A stretch of DNA of 64,000 bases from Thermotomaculum hydrothermale (lineage in GTDB: Bacteria > Acidobacteriota > Holophagae > Thermotomaculales > Thermotomaculaceae). Positions 8,362-16,709 of this stretch are shown one piece after another (within the stretch, counting starts at the first letter, position 1; each line of letters opens with the position of its first letter). The translations under genes and the position numbers were made by a program. Where the stretch lies: positions 62,001 to 126,000 of the forward strand of contig NZ_AP017470.1 in NCBI RefSeq assembly GCF_016592575.1, in the 5' to 3' direction. Under the pieces are notes generated by a model. That model had not been told where the DNA came from. It ran no database searches and saw nothing but the letters and a program-made list of their open reading frames with translations.

Positions 8362-9849
8362 ATGTTTAAAAAGGTGTTGATAGCCAATAGAGGTGAAATA
8401 GCAGTTAGGGTTATGAGAACCTTGAAGGAAATGGGTATTAAATCAGTTGCTGTTTACTCAGATATAGACAGAAAAAGCCTTCATGTAAATGTTGCTGACG
8501 AGGCTTATCCGCTGGGAGGTAAAACCTCCGCTGAAAGTTACCTTGTAATGGAAAAGATAATTGAAGCTGCAAAAAAAAGCGGTGCTGAGGCTATTCATCC
8601 AGGGTATGGATTTTTGTCAGAAAATGAAAAGTTTGCAAAAATGTGTGAGGAAAATAACATTGTTTTTATAGGGCCGCCACCAAAGGCAATAGTCTCTATG
8701 GGGGATAAAGTAACTGCAAGAAGGATTATGCAGGAAGCAGGGGTTCCTATTATTCCAGGGTTAGAAAAAGATGGATTAAGTGAAGATGAGGCTTTTGAGT
8801 TTGCTAAAAAGGTTGGATTTCCGGTAATGATTAAGGCTTCAGCAGGCGGTGGCGGAAAGGGAATGAGAAAGGTTGAAAATGAATCTGACTTTTCTAAATT
8901 CTTCAGGCAGGCAAAGAGTGAGGCTTTATCCTCTTTTGGAGACGATAGGGTTTACATTGAGAAATTCCTTGAAGAGCCGAGGCATATTGAAATACAGATT
9001 TTAGGGGATAAACACGGAAATGTAATTTATTTAGGTGAGAGAGAATGCTCTGTTCAAAGAAGGCATCAAAAGGTTATTGAAGAATCCCCTTCTCCGTTTA
9101 TTGATGAAGAAATGAGAAGAAAAATGGGGGAAACTGCGGTAAAGGCGGCAAAGGCGGTTGGTTACTATAACGCAGGCACTGTTGAATTTTTGGTTGATAA
9201 GTATAAAAACTTTTACTTCCTTGAAATGAATACAAGGCTTCAGGTTGAACACCCTGTAACAGAGTGGGTAACAGGGATTGACCTTGTTGAGTATCAAATA
9301 AGGGTTGCGGCAGGAGAAAGGCTTGACATTAAACAGGAGGATGTAAAACTTAAAGGCCATGCAATTGAGTGCAGAATTTACGCAGAAGACCCAGAAAAAA
9401 ACTTTATGCCGTCTCCAGGCAAGATTGAAAGGCTTTTAACACCATCTGGTCCCGGTGTAAGGGATGATTCAGGGGTATTTGAAGGGGCTGAAGTATCATT
9501 ATACTATGACCCAATGATTTCAAAGCTAACCGTTTTCCACAGAAACAGGGATATGGCTATTAAAAGAATGTTGAGGGCGCTTGATGAGTATGTTGTTGCA
9601 GGGATAAAGACAAATATTGACTTTCACAAAAAGGTTTTAACTCATCCTGATTTTGTTAAAGGCAAATACGATACAACATTTATTGACAATAATATTGATT
9701 CCTTGCTTGAAAGGGATGATAAAGACAGGGATGTTGCCATAATTGCAGCATTGATTGAGTATTATTCAAAAGAGGATAAGCCGTCTAAAAAGCCTGTAAA
9801 CAAATCTTCCAGATGGAAGGATTACGCTAAAAACTGCTGGACAATTTAG
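8362..9849 (+). CDS. accC: Biotin carboxylase subunit of an acyl-CoA or acetyl-CoA carboxylase
   Basis: This 495-residue protein carries out ATP-dependent carboxylation of biotin on its carrier protein. The N-terminal KKVLIANRGEIAVRV is family-typical. The ATP-grasp glycine loop GGGGKGMR, RECSVQRRHQKVIEE, and the catalytic EMNTRLQVEHPVTE are all intact. The start at 8362, with AGAGGTG upstream, is preferred; the frame extends to 8251 but those 37 residues are low-complexity and unlike the family. At 495 residues it is longer than the roughly 450-residue AccC and closer to the carboxylase half of propionyl-CoA or pyruvate carboxylase alpha chains. The carrier gene follows 8 bases downstream. 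No carboxyltransferase is in view, so the acceptor substrate is undetermined. Confidence 0.92.
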   Translation: MFKKVLIANRGEIAVRVMRTLKEMGIKSVAVYSDIDRKSLHVNVADEAYPLGGKTSAESYLVMEKIIEAAKKSGAEAIHPGYGFLSENEKFAKMCEENNIVFIGPPPKAIVSMGDKVTARRIMQEAGVPIIPGLEKDGLSEDEAFEFAKKVGFPVMIKASAGGGGKGMRKVENESDFSKFFRQAKSEALSSFGDDRVYIEKFLEEPRHIEIQILGDKHGNVIYLGERECSVQRRHQKVIEESPSPFIDEEMRRKMGETAVKAAKAVGYYNAGTVEFLVDKYKNFYFLEMNTRLQVEHPVTEWVTGIDLVEYQIRVAAGERLDIKQEDVKLKGHAIECRIYAEDPEKNFMPSPGKIERLLTPSGPGVRDDSGVFEGAEVSLYYDPMISKLTVFHRNRDMAIKRMLRALDEYVVAGIKTNIDFHKKVLTHPDFVKGKYDTTFIDNNIDSLLERDDKDRDVAIIAALIEYYSKEDKPSKKPVNKSSRWKDYAKNCWTI

Positions 9850-9857
9850 GGGGAAAT

Positions 9858-10340
9858 ATGGAAGTTTCTGTGAAGTTTGGAAAGAATGAATTTGATGCAA
9901 ATATAGAGAAAAGGGATAACAGGTTTGAAGTTGAGTTTGAAGGAAAGAAATTTATTGCTGATTTTGAGCCTTTAAGCGAGAAAGATGGAAACCTTATTGT
10001 TGACGGTAAAAGTTATCATGTTATTTTTACCAATAATTCTGTTTATGTTAATGGGGTACACTTTGACATTGAAACAATTGACCCCCTTAAAAAAGAATTG
10101 CTTAAATCAACAATGCTTGAAAAAGACGAAGGGGCTATTGTTACTTCAATGCCGGGTAATGTAAAAAGGGTGCTTGTCCAAGAGGGGGAAGAAGTTGAGG
10201 CTGGCCAACCTGTTGTTGTTTTAGAGGCAATGAAGATGGAAAATGAGCTTGAAGCACCTAAAAGCGGGGTGGTTAAAAAGGTTAATGTAAAGGAAAACAC
10301 CCCAGTGGAGGCAAATACTGTTTTGGTTGAGATTGAATAA
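9858..10340 (+). CDS. Biotin carboxyl carrier protein
   Basis: A 160-residue protein whose C-terminal 70 residues are a biotinyl domain with the EAMKMEN motif; Lys126 is the expected biotinylated residue. The N-terminal half resembles the middle region between carboxylase and biotinyl domains in propionyl-CoA carboxylase-type alpha chains, so the pair looks like a split alpha chain rather than a classical AccB/AccC pair. GGGGAAAT precedes the ATG, and the stop overlaps the start of the TamB-like gene by one base. It transfers carboxybiotin to an unseen carboxyltransferase. Confidence 0.88.
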   Translation: MEVSVKFGKNEFDANIEKRDNRFEVEFEGKKFIADFEPLSEKDGNLIVDGKSYHVIFTNNSVYVNGVHFDIETIDPLKKELLKSTMLEKDEGAIVTSMPGNVKRVLVQEGEEVEAGQPVVVLEAMKMENELEAPKSGVVKKVNVKENTPVEANTVLVEIE

Positions 10341-13300
10341 TGATAGGAAAGATTTTTAAATTTATAGGTTATACAATTCTTATTTTAATTATTTCTTTGT
10401 TAATTTTTGTAAATACTGCTCTCTTTGATAAATTTCTTGAAAACAGACTTAAAGAACAGGTGCTTTTTACCACAGGCCTTGAGTTGAGCTTTTCAAAATT
10501 CTATGTTTCCTTTTTTAAAGGGAAGTTGTTGGCTGAAAATATTAAACTTTCAAATGCTTTAACAATAAAAAAGATAGATTTAGACATAAAAAGTAGCAGG
10601 CTTCTTTTTGCAAAGCTTGATATTGAGAGGGCAAGGGTTTACGGCGTTAGTGTAAATATTGACAGGGATTTTAAAATAAAATCTTTCTCAAAAAACCCCA
10701 AAAAGCTTGATAAAAGTGGTTTTGAAAGCTTGATAATAAGGGATTTCAGGCTTGAGAATGTTAGCGTTAAATTCAGTGATAGGGAGGGAAATGTTGCCTC
10801 TTTTGTAAGCAAGGATTTTTTAATTCAGGCAGGCTTTAATGCTAAGGATGGAACATATTCAGGGGTTATTGCCTTTAACAATGGCCAGGTGGTCTATAAC
10901 AACAACCCATATCTTTTAAATGTTGCCTGCTACTTTGATTTTAACGAAAATTCTATAACCATTAAAGAGTTGAGTATTTCAAGCGGTGGGTTAAAAATTA
11001 AATCAAAGGGTAAATTTGCAAAGGGGAAATCTGAAATTTCAATTAAAGGTAAGGCTGATTTGTTCAAACTTACAAAAGTTGAAGAGTTGAAAAATGTAAC
11101 TGTTGCATTTAACTTAAATGGAGATGTGAATGTATTAAAAGGGGATATTTTCCTTACAGACGGGAAGAGAAAAGCGAAAGGTTTTTTAACAATTAATATC
11201 CCTGAAAAAAAAGTAAGTGTTAAAAATCTTTCTGGAAATTTTAAAGACCACTTTATAAGCCTGGATGGAAATGTAAGTTTTAAAAAAAAACTTAAGATTG
11301 CTTTAGAAGCATCCATTAAGGGCAAGTTTCTCAAGAACTTTCATGTAAACCTTGATATAGAAAAAGCAAAAGAGTGGAATTATAATGCCCGCTTTTACGG
11401 GGTTGATTGCGGTAACGGGGTTTGCGGGGTAAAGGTTATTTCAGGGAAAATTCCAAAACTTTCCACAGTTAAGTTAAACCTACCAATTTTAAAAACAGAT
11501 ATTGAAAACAATTCTGGATGGATAGATTTAAATTTAAAGCAGGCAAGGGTTTTTGCCCATGGAGATTTTTTCAAAAATGGCAATTTATTTTCTGGTTTGC
11601 TTACCGTAAAAAAACTTAACCTTTTAGGGTTAAATTTTCCCAAGATGGATGCAAATCTTACGATAAAATCAAAAGATTATGTTGTTTTTGATTCAATTCT
11701 TTTAAAAGATGGTGAAGGTACAGCAAAATTAAAAGGGGAATTTAAAAACAACAAATTAAATATAAAGGCAAAACTTAACGATTTCCCGTTTAAAAAGGCT
11801 TTGTTTTTCCTGGATAAAGAGACATTAGACCAGATCGAAATTTTCGGAGCAGTTGAAGGAGATTTAAACATCTCAGGAAAATACGACAATCCTGAGGTTG
11901 AGGGTTCTGTAACCTTACTTCACTCAAACATATATGGACTTTATTTTTCCTCTGTCAACTCGGATTTTCTATACAAAAACTCTGTTTTAAAGCTTGATAA
12001 TACCATTCTTGAAGCTGGGGACGGTTTTATGAAAGGCGGGGGAAAGATAAACTTTGACAATGAAAAAATAGATTTAAAGTTTAAAGGGAAAGATATTGAG
12101 TTAAACTATATCCCTCTTGAAGACCTGTATGCTGAAAATTCAACCGGACAGGTTAAAATTTTTGGTACATTAAGCGATTTAAAGATTGATTCAAACTTTT
12201 CTATTCAAGATGTTGTTTTTTCAGACCTCTCTTTTGGTGCAGGAGATTTTTCCCTTTCAATGAGAAATAATGATATAAATCTTGATTTTATTTTGAAAAA
12301 TGGGCTTTCAGGAAAGGGGATTATAAAAAACGGTGAGGAAATGGACTTTAATTTTAAAGCTAATAAATTCATATACAATGATGGGGAAAACTCTGTGGTG
12401 GTTAGCGGAGAATTTGGGTTTACAGGAAAAACAGATGATTTAAATACTTTGAGTGGTAGCGGAAAAATAAACTCCCTTGAGGTAAAGAAAGGCGAATTAT
12501 TTAACCTACAAGCAAAAAATGCAGATTTTAAAATGCAGGGTATGGTTTTGACTTCCTCAAAATTAATTCTCACTCAGAGTTTTCCGCAATTAAGAATAGA
12601 TATGACAAATATTAATTTAAACATTGATAAGGATGAGATTTCTTCTGATTTAAAATTTTCAGGGGATGCAGCATTAGTAAATAACATACTAAAAGACCAA
12701 GAGATTGAAGGGGTTAGTGTAAATGGGGAGTTAAACGGCAATTTTAAGCTTTACGGAATTATTTATTCTCCGTTTTATTCCGGTGACTTAGGTTTTAAAG
12801 GCAGTGTTGATTTAAAAGATGCAGGGTACTTTGTTGAAAATGCAAATTTGAAAGTAACTGTTGATTACGATGTTTTTGAAATAAAGAATTTTTACGGAAA
12901 AATCAAAAATGGTTCTATTAATGTTAGCGGAACAATTATAGGCAGTAATATTGATTTACAGGCTAAAGTTGATAGTATCCCTGTTGACATACCTGGTTTT
13001 TATGCTGATGCATCAGGGCTTGTCTTTTTAAAGTCTCTCACTGAAGAGGGCAGATACTCTGCTTCAGGGTATCTTGAATTGAAAAACGGGGTTCTTAATG
13101 TGGAGCAGATGCTTTCAGGGGAAAGCGAGGAGAGTTTTCTTGATAATGTGGAGCTTGATTTAAAGGTGAGCCTTGAGGGGGTAACTTATTCAGACCCTGA
13201 TATTACCTTGCTATTTGGTAAATCTAATTTAAAAATGAGGGGTTCTGCTGCTAATCCTGTTTTAAGCGGAGTTCAATTGATAAGCAAAGATAGTTTTTTA

Positions 13301-13876
13301 AATATTGGAAACAACAGATTTTATGTTGAAAGAGGGAGGCTTGTCTTTAACAACCCTCTTGAGAATACTCCATATGTCAATATTGTTGCTTCAGCTGATT
13401 TAAATAATTACCGAGTAAGGTGTTTTTTAAAGGGAAGTGCAGATAAAATAAACATTAAGTTTGCTTCAGACCCGCCGTTAAGCCAGAATAAAATACTTTC
13501 AGTTCTTTTCGGCGGTGGGATAAATACTGGAATTTACGACTTTTTTCATACAGGGGCAGAGGAAAACCTGTCTGGAGTTGGTGCAGCCCTTGCATTGAAT
13601 ACTCTACTTTCATCATTTAATTCTAAAATGAGAAAAACTTTAAAGGTTGATAGATTTTTTATTTCTTCTCAAGTATTTGATGTTACAAGAAGCCCCTCAC
13701 CGGTTATGAGTTTTGAAAAGGATTTATCTTCAAGGTTATCCTTCCTTTATGCGCAATCCCTTGATACAGGTGGGAATTTAATTGAATTGAGTTATCACAT
13801 GGCAGGGAAGAGAAATATTTATATAAGAAATGAAATTGACGGAAGTGTTACCTTAGAGTTTGAAATAATAAAGTAA
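10340..13876 (+). CDS. TamB-like AsmA/DUF490 envelope protein
   Basis: A 1178-residue protein with an N-terminal membrane anchor (about residues 6-27), then hundreds of residues of alternating short beta strands of the AsmA/TamB type, and a C-terminal TamB (PF04357/DUF490) domain containing DPPLSQNKILSVLFGG near residue 1050. TamB-family proteins span the periplasm as long beta-sheet grooves and are linked to outer-membrane protein insertion and phospholipid transport. It is a good sign of a two-membrane cell. No TamA/BamA partner is adjacent. The one-base overlap with the biotin carrier gene suggests cotranscription, although no functional link is obvious. Confidence 0.85.
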   Translation: MIGKIFKFIGYTILILIISLLIFVNTALFDKFLENRLKEQVLFTTGLELSFSKFYVSFFKGKLLAENIKLSNALTIKKIDLDIKSSRLLFAKLDIERARVYGVSVNIDRDFKIKSFSKNPKKLDKSGFESLIIRDFRLENVSVKFSDREGNVASFVSKDFLIQAGFNAKDGTYSGVIAFNNGQVVYNNNPYLLNVACYFDFNENSITIKELSISSGGLKIKSKGKFAKGKSEISIKGKADLFKLTKVEELKNVTVAFNLNGDVNVLKGDIFLTDGKRKAKGFLTINIPEKKVSVKNLSGNFKDHFISLDGNVSFKKKLKIALEASIKGKFLKNFHVNLDIEKAKEWNYNARFYGVDCGNGVCGVKVISGKIPKLSTVKLNLPILKTDIENNSGWIDLNLKQARVFAHGDFFKNGNLFSGLLTVKKLNLLGLNFPKMDANLTIKSKDYVVFDSILLKDGEGTAKLKGEFKNNKLNIKAKLNDFPFKKALFFLDKETLDQIEIFGAVEGDLNISGKYDNPEVEGSVTLLHSNIYGLYFSSVNSDFLYKNSVLKLDNTILEAGDGFMKGGGKINFDNEKIDLKFKGKDIELNYIPLEDLYAENSTGQVKIFGTLSDLKIDSNFSIQDVVFSDLSFGAGDFSLSMRNNDINLDFILKNGLSGKGIIKNGEEMDFNFKANKFIYNDGENSVVVSGEFGFTGKTDDLNTLSGSGKINSLEVKKGELFNLQAKNADFKMQGMVLTSSKLILTQSFPQLRIDMTNINLNIDKDEISSDLKFSGDAALVNNILKDQEIEGVSVNGELNGNFKLYGIIYSPFYSGDLGFKGSVDLKDAGYFVENANLKVTVDYDVFEIKNFYGKIKNGSINVSGTIIGSNIDLQAKVDSIPVDIPGFYADASGLVFLKSLTEEGRYSASGYLELKNGVLNVEQMLSGESEESFLDNVELDLKVSLEGVTYSDPDITLLFGKSNLKMRGSAANPVLSGVQLISKDSFLNIGNNRFYVERGRLVFNNPLENTPYVNIVASADLNNYRVRCFLKGSADKINIKFASDPPLSQNKILSVLFGGGINTGIYDFFHTGAEENLSGVGAALALNTLLSSFNSKMRKTLKVDRFFISSQVFDVTRSPSPVMSFEKDLSSRLSFLYAQSLDTGGNLIELSYHMAGKRNIYIRNEIDGSVTLEFEIIK

Positions 13877-13948
13877 TTAAAAAATCAAATTGAAAATTAT
13901 CAAGGTAAAATCCTTTTTCTTTATTCTTTTTTTATTTTTACCTTTTCC

Positions 13949-13976
13949 TTGAAAAATTTTTTTTATTTCTGATAAT
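13949..13976 (+). promoter_or_regulatory. Probable promoter of hpt
   Basis: TTGAAA at 13949-13954, a 16-base spacer and GATAAT at 13971-13976, about 30 bases before the ATG. A loose 9-bp inverted repeat (13902-13910/13936-13944) just upstream may be a weak terminator for the TamB-like gene. Confidence 0.45.
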
Positions 13977-14006
13977 AAAAGAGAAGAAAGAAAAATTGGA
14001 GAAGGC

Positions 14007-14546
14007 ATGGCAAAGAAAGAGATTATAGAAAGGATTCTTATTCCTGAGAAAGAATTAATGAAAAGGGTTGAAGAATTAGGGGAAGAGATTAGCAGGGATT
14101 TTGAAGGACAGGAAGTATTGCTTGTGGGGTTATTAAAAGGCTCTGTTATCTTTTTAGCAGACCTTGCCAGGAAGGTTACCATCCCCTGCATGCTGGATTT
14201 TATGAGCGTTACAAGCTACGGAAATGATATAGAGTCATCAGGAGAAGTCAGGTTTTTAAAAGACCTTGATAGTGATATAAACGGGAAAAATGTTATTATT
14301 GTTGAAGATATTATCGATACCGGGCTTACTTTAAGAGAGGTGTTAAAGGTTTTGAAGGCAAGAAACCCTAAAACTTTAAAGGTATGTACACTGTTAAATA
14401 AAGTGGATAGAAGGCTTGTTGATGTTAATGTAGATTACAATGGATTTAATATTCCTGACGCCTTTGTTGTTGGTTACGGTCTTGATTACGCACAAAAGTA
14501 TAGGAATTTAAATTATATAGGGATACTTAAATTAGTTGAGGATTAA
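14007..14546 (+). CDS. hpt: Hypoxanthine phosphoribosyltransferase
   Basis: A 179-residue type I phosphoribosyltransferase that salvages hypoxanthine (and often guanine) to IMP (and GMP) using PRPP. The PRPP-binding loop VIIVEDIIDTGLTL lies near residues 96-109, and the N-terminal LVGLLKGSVIFLADL and DFMSVTSYG segments match bacterial Hpt. The C-terminal PDAFVVGYGLDYAQKYRNL is the usual purine-binding and dimer segment. The 3' end overlaps the opposing response-regulator gene by four bases. The nearby guaB and nucleoside phosphorylase genes fit an active salvage network. Confidence 0.93.
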   Translation: MAKKEIIERILIPEKELMKRVEELGEEISRDFEGQEVLLVGLLKGSVIFLADLARKVTIPCMLDFMSVTSYGNDIESSGEVRFLKDLDSDINGKNVIIVEDIIDTGLTLREVLKVLKARNPKTLKVCTLLNKVDRRLVDVNVDYNGFNIPDAFVVGYGLDYAQKYRNLNYIGILKLVED

Positions 14547-15682
14547 AACAGGGTATTTATCCCTAATTTTATTTTTACAAGGGTTATATCATCATCAAAG
14601 TGTGTTGTGAAAAATTTGATCTCTTTTAACACTGCGGCTAAATCATCTTTTCTTGTTAAAATTTCTTTTAATCTATTTACGCCGAAAAGTTCTCCAGCTT
14701 CGTTTTGAGCTTCTGTAATCCCGTCTGTGTAGAGGTAGATTATATCGTCTGGCATTACTGAAATTTTTTTCTCTGATATTAAAAGGTTATCAGTTATGCC
14801 AATTAAGAAACCGTCTCCCCCCAATTCAATAATTTTGCCCTGAGTTTTCAAGAATTGTTCCGGGTGTCCTGCTCTTATATACTTTAATTCCAAATTGGTT
14901 GGATCAACTACTCCGACGAACAATGACACAAATTGTTCATCAGTGGTTGTTTCAAGCAGATCTTTGTTTATTTTTTGCGCAATGTCATAGGGGGATGAGT
15001 ATTGGTCTGATGCCTGCACAAATGATAATTTTAGTATTGCTGCAATCAGTGCGGCAACAATACCGTGTCCTGTAACATCTGCTATAAAAAAGGCTACATT
15101 TCCGTTTGGTTGTTTCCTTATGTCAAAGATATCTCCCCCTATTTGAATAGCAGGGATATAAATGTGGTCTATTGAAATTTCTTCTGTGATTTTTCCTTTT
15201 TTAGGGATTAAAGATTTCTGAAATCTTGATGCCATATAAATTTCTTTTTCCATTTTTGTTTTGTACTTCTCAAGTTCTATGTTTTTTTCAAGAATTGTGT
15301 TCTGTAACTTCTTTATTCTTGCTCCTGCAAGTACCCTTGCAATAACCTCTTTTACATTAAAAGGTTTTGTGATATAGTCGTCAGCTCCTATTTTTAATCC
15401 TTCTATCTTGCTATCTATGGTTGTTTTGGCTGTAAGCATAATAAAGTAGGGATTTTTGTATTTTTCTTCATTCTTTACTATACGGCACAATTGTGTGCCG
15501 TCTACATGTGGCATCATCAAGTCGGAAACAATGACATCTACATTTATTTTTTCAAGTAATTCTAATGCTTCCTGTCCTGAAGTTGCTGTATAAACTTCAA
15601 AGTTCTGGTTTTCAAGATAAAGCTTTAAAATCTCTACAATTCGTTGTTCATCATCTACAACTAAAACCCTTGTTTGACCCAT
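14543..15682 (-). CDS. Response regulator with PP2C-type (RsbU/SpoIIE) phosphatase output
   Basis: A 379-residue, two-domain protein. Residues 1-120 form a receiver with acidic pocket D10-D11, phosphoacceptor Asp54 in IVSDLMMP and the conserved Lys of YITKPF. A short coiled linker (about 125-155) leads to a PP2C/SpoIIE phosphatase domain with metal-binding IGGDIFD and FIADVTGHG motifs. Such proteins dephosphorylate a STAS antagonist when their receiver is phosphorylated. The gene lies 2 bases after the STAS gene, so kinase, antagonist and phosphatase form one partner-switch operon. The sensor histidine kinase and the sigma factor are not in the window. Confidence 0.9.
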   Translation of the reverse strand: MGQTRVLVVDDEQRIVEILKLYLENQNFEVYTATSGQEALELLEKINVDVIVSDLMMPHVDGTQLCRIVKNEEKYKNPYFIMLTAKTTIDSKIEGLKIGADDYITKPFNVKEVIARVLAGARIKKLQNTILEKNIELEKYKTKMEKEIYMASRFQKSLIPKKGKITEEISIDHIYIPAIQIGGDIFDIRKQPNGNVAFFIADVTGHGIVAALIAAILKLSFVQASDQYSSPYDIAQKINKDLLETTTDEQFVSLFVGVVDPTNLELKYIRAGHPEQFLKTQGKIIELGGDGFLIGITDNLLISEKKISVMPDDIIYLYTDGITEAQNEAGELFGVNRLKEILTRKDDLAAVLKEIKFFTTHFDDDITLVKIKLGINTLF

Positions 15683-15684
15683 AA

Positions 15685-15993
15685 TTAATTAATCCCAAAA
15701 TATTTGTCTAACCCAGTTTGTTTCATTATTTTTTTAACCGTATCTGTAAGGTTTATCATACTGAATGTCCCATCTTTTCTAATCATAGTGTTTTTTATAG
15801 ATACAAGAAGTCCTAATCCGCTTGAGTCTATAAAAGAGACTTCTCCCATATTTAATATTAGCTCTTTTATACCTTCCTCTCTCAGAATCTCTTTCATCTT
15901 TTCCCTTATTTCTCCAGTATTTTCAAACGTAACTTTACCCTGCAAAGTAATTGTGATTTTGTGTCCGTCTTGAGATTTTTCCATGTGAATCAT
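15685..15993 (-). CDS. STAS-domain anti-anti-sigma factor (RsbV/SpoIIAA type)
   Basis: A 102-residue single STAS domain. FIDSSGLG near residue 57 holds the serine that a cognate RsbW-type kinase phosphorylates. I place the start at the ATG at 15993, one base after the stop of the kinase gene and preceded by GGGGG with a 5-base gap. A TTG at 16005 and a second ATG at 15984 are less likely. When dephosphorylated by the neighbouring PP2C protein, it should bind the kinase and release its target. Length is typical of the family. Confidence 0.88.
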   Translation of the reverse strand: MIHMEKSQDGHKITITLQGKVTFENTGEIREKMKEILREEGIKELILNMGEVSFIDSSGLGLLVSIKNTMIRKDGTFSMINLTDTVKKIMKQTGLDKYFGIN

Positions 15994-15994
15994 T

Positions 15995-16600
15995 TTAACC
16001 CCCAATATATTTGATTATTTTTAATGTTTTCCCGTTATTGTTAAAGGATATTTCATCTGCACTGTTTTTTATGATAAATATCCCTCTTCCAAACTCTTCC
16101 ATAGGATGGGGTGGTGAAGTTTTACTCAATATTGTTTTGTAATCAAAACCTTCTCCACTATCTGTAATTTTAAAAAGAAACTTTTCAGGCGATATAATGC
16201 TTTCAATTTCCACTTTTTTATCAAATAGCTGGGGGTTTGTTTTAGCTACATGCATCTCGTATTCCAGAATTGATTTTTCCTTTCTGAAGTCTTTGGGCAT
16301 TTTCAAATTCCCGTGATAAACTGCATTTGATAGAGCCTCACTTATTAGAAGCATTATATCAGTTTTTAAATCTTCGTTAATATAATCAAGTGTTTCAAGC
16401 AGTAATTCGTAAAGCATAACCACCTTTTCAATGTGTTGTCTTGTACTGTTTTGTACAATGCGGCATTCTATAGATTCAAAGTTGCTCTGTAAAAAATCAT
16501 CTTTCAATGTATTGAAAAAATTCTCATTTAAATTTAAGGTTTTTTCTATTTCAGTGTTTTGTTTTTTTGCAATTAATTGTATTTTAAATTCTTTTTTCAT
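15995..16600 (-). CDS. RsbW/SpoIIAB-type serine kinase (anti-sigma or switch factor)
   Basis: The first 75 or so of the 201 residues are not recognisable. The rest is a GHKL ATPase with N-box ISEALSNAVYHGN, G1-box ITDSGEGFD and GRGIFIIKN. This fits an RsbW-like protein kinase that phosphorylates the STAS protein encoded next and sequesters a target, usually a sigma factor. I chose the ATG at 16600 rather than an upstream TTG at 16627, because the TTG lies between the -35 and -10 boxes of a good promoter. There is no Shine-Dalgarno sequence, and the -10 box ends 6 bases before the ATG, so the mRNA may be leaderless. Confidence 0.85.
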   Translation of the reverse strand: MKKEFKIQLIAKKQNTEIEKTLNLNENFFNTLKDDFLQSNFESIECRIVQNSTRQHIEKVVMLYELLLETLDYINEDLKTDIMLLISEALSNAVYHGNLKMPKDFRKEKSILEYEMHVAKTNPQLFDKKVEIESIISPEKFLFKITDSGEGFDYKTILSKTSPPHPMEEFGRGIFIIKNSADEISFNNNGKTLKIIKYIGG

Positions 16601-16606
16601 ATACAC

Positions 16607-16634
16607 ATTATAAAACAAATGTGGCAAAAATCAA
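16607..16634 (-). promoter_or_regulatory. Promoter of the partner-switch operon
   Basis: On the minus strand: TTGATT (16634-16629), a 16-base spacer and a perfect TATAAT (16612-16607). Only 6 bases separate the -10 box from the ATG at 16600, so transcription should begin at or next to the start codon. Confidence 0.65.
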
Positions 16635-16709
16635 ACAGTACAGGTTTGCTTATGTAAAATTGATATGATAATATTTTAATACCAATATTGTAGTAAGGCT
16701 GGAGGAGTT

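Noticed and set aside
16601-16627. TTG start for the RsbW-like kinase
   Set aside because: It falls in the spacer and -10 region of the promoter and lacks a ribosome binding site.
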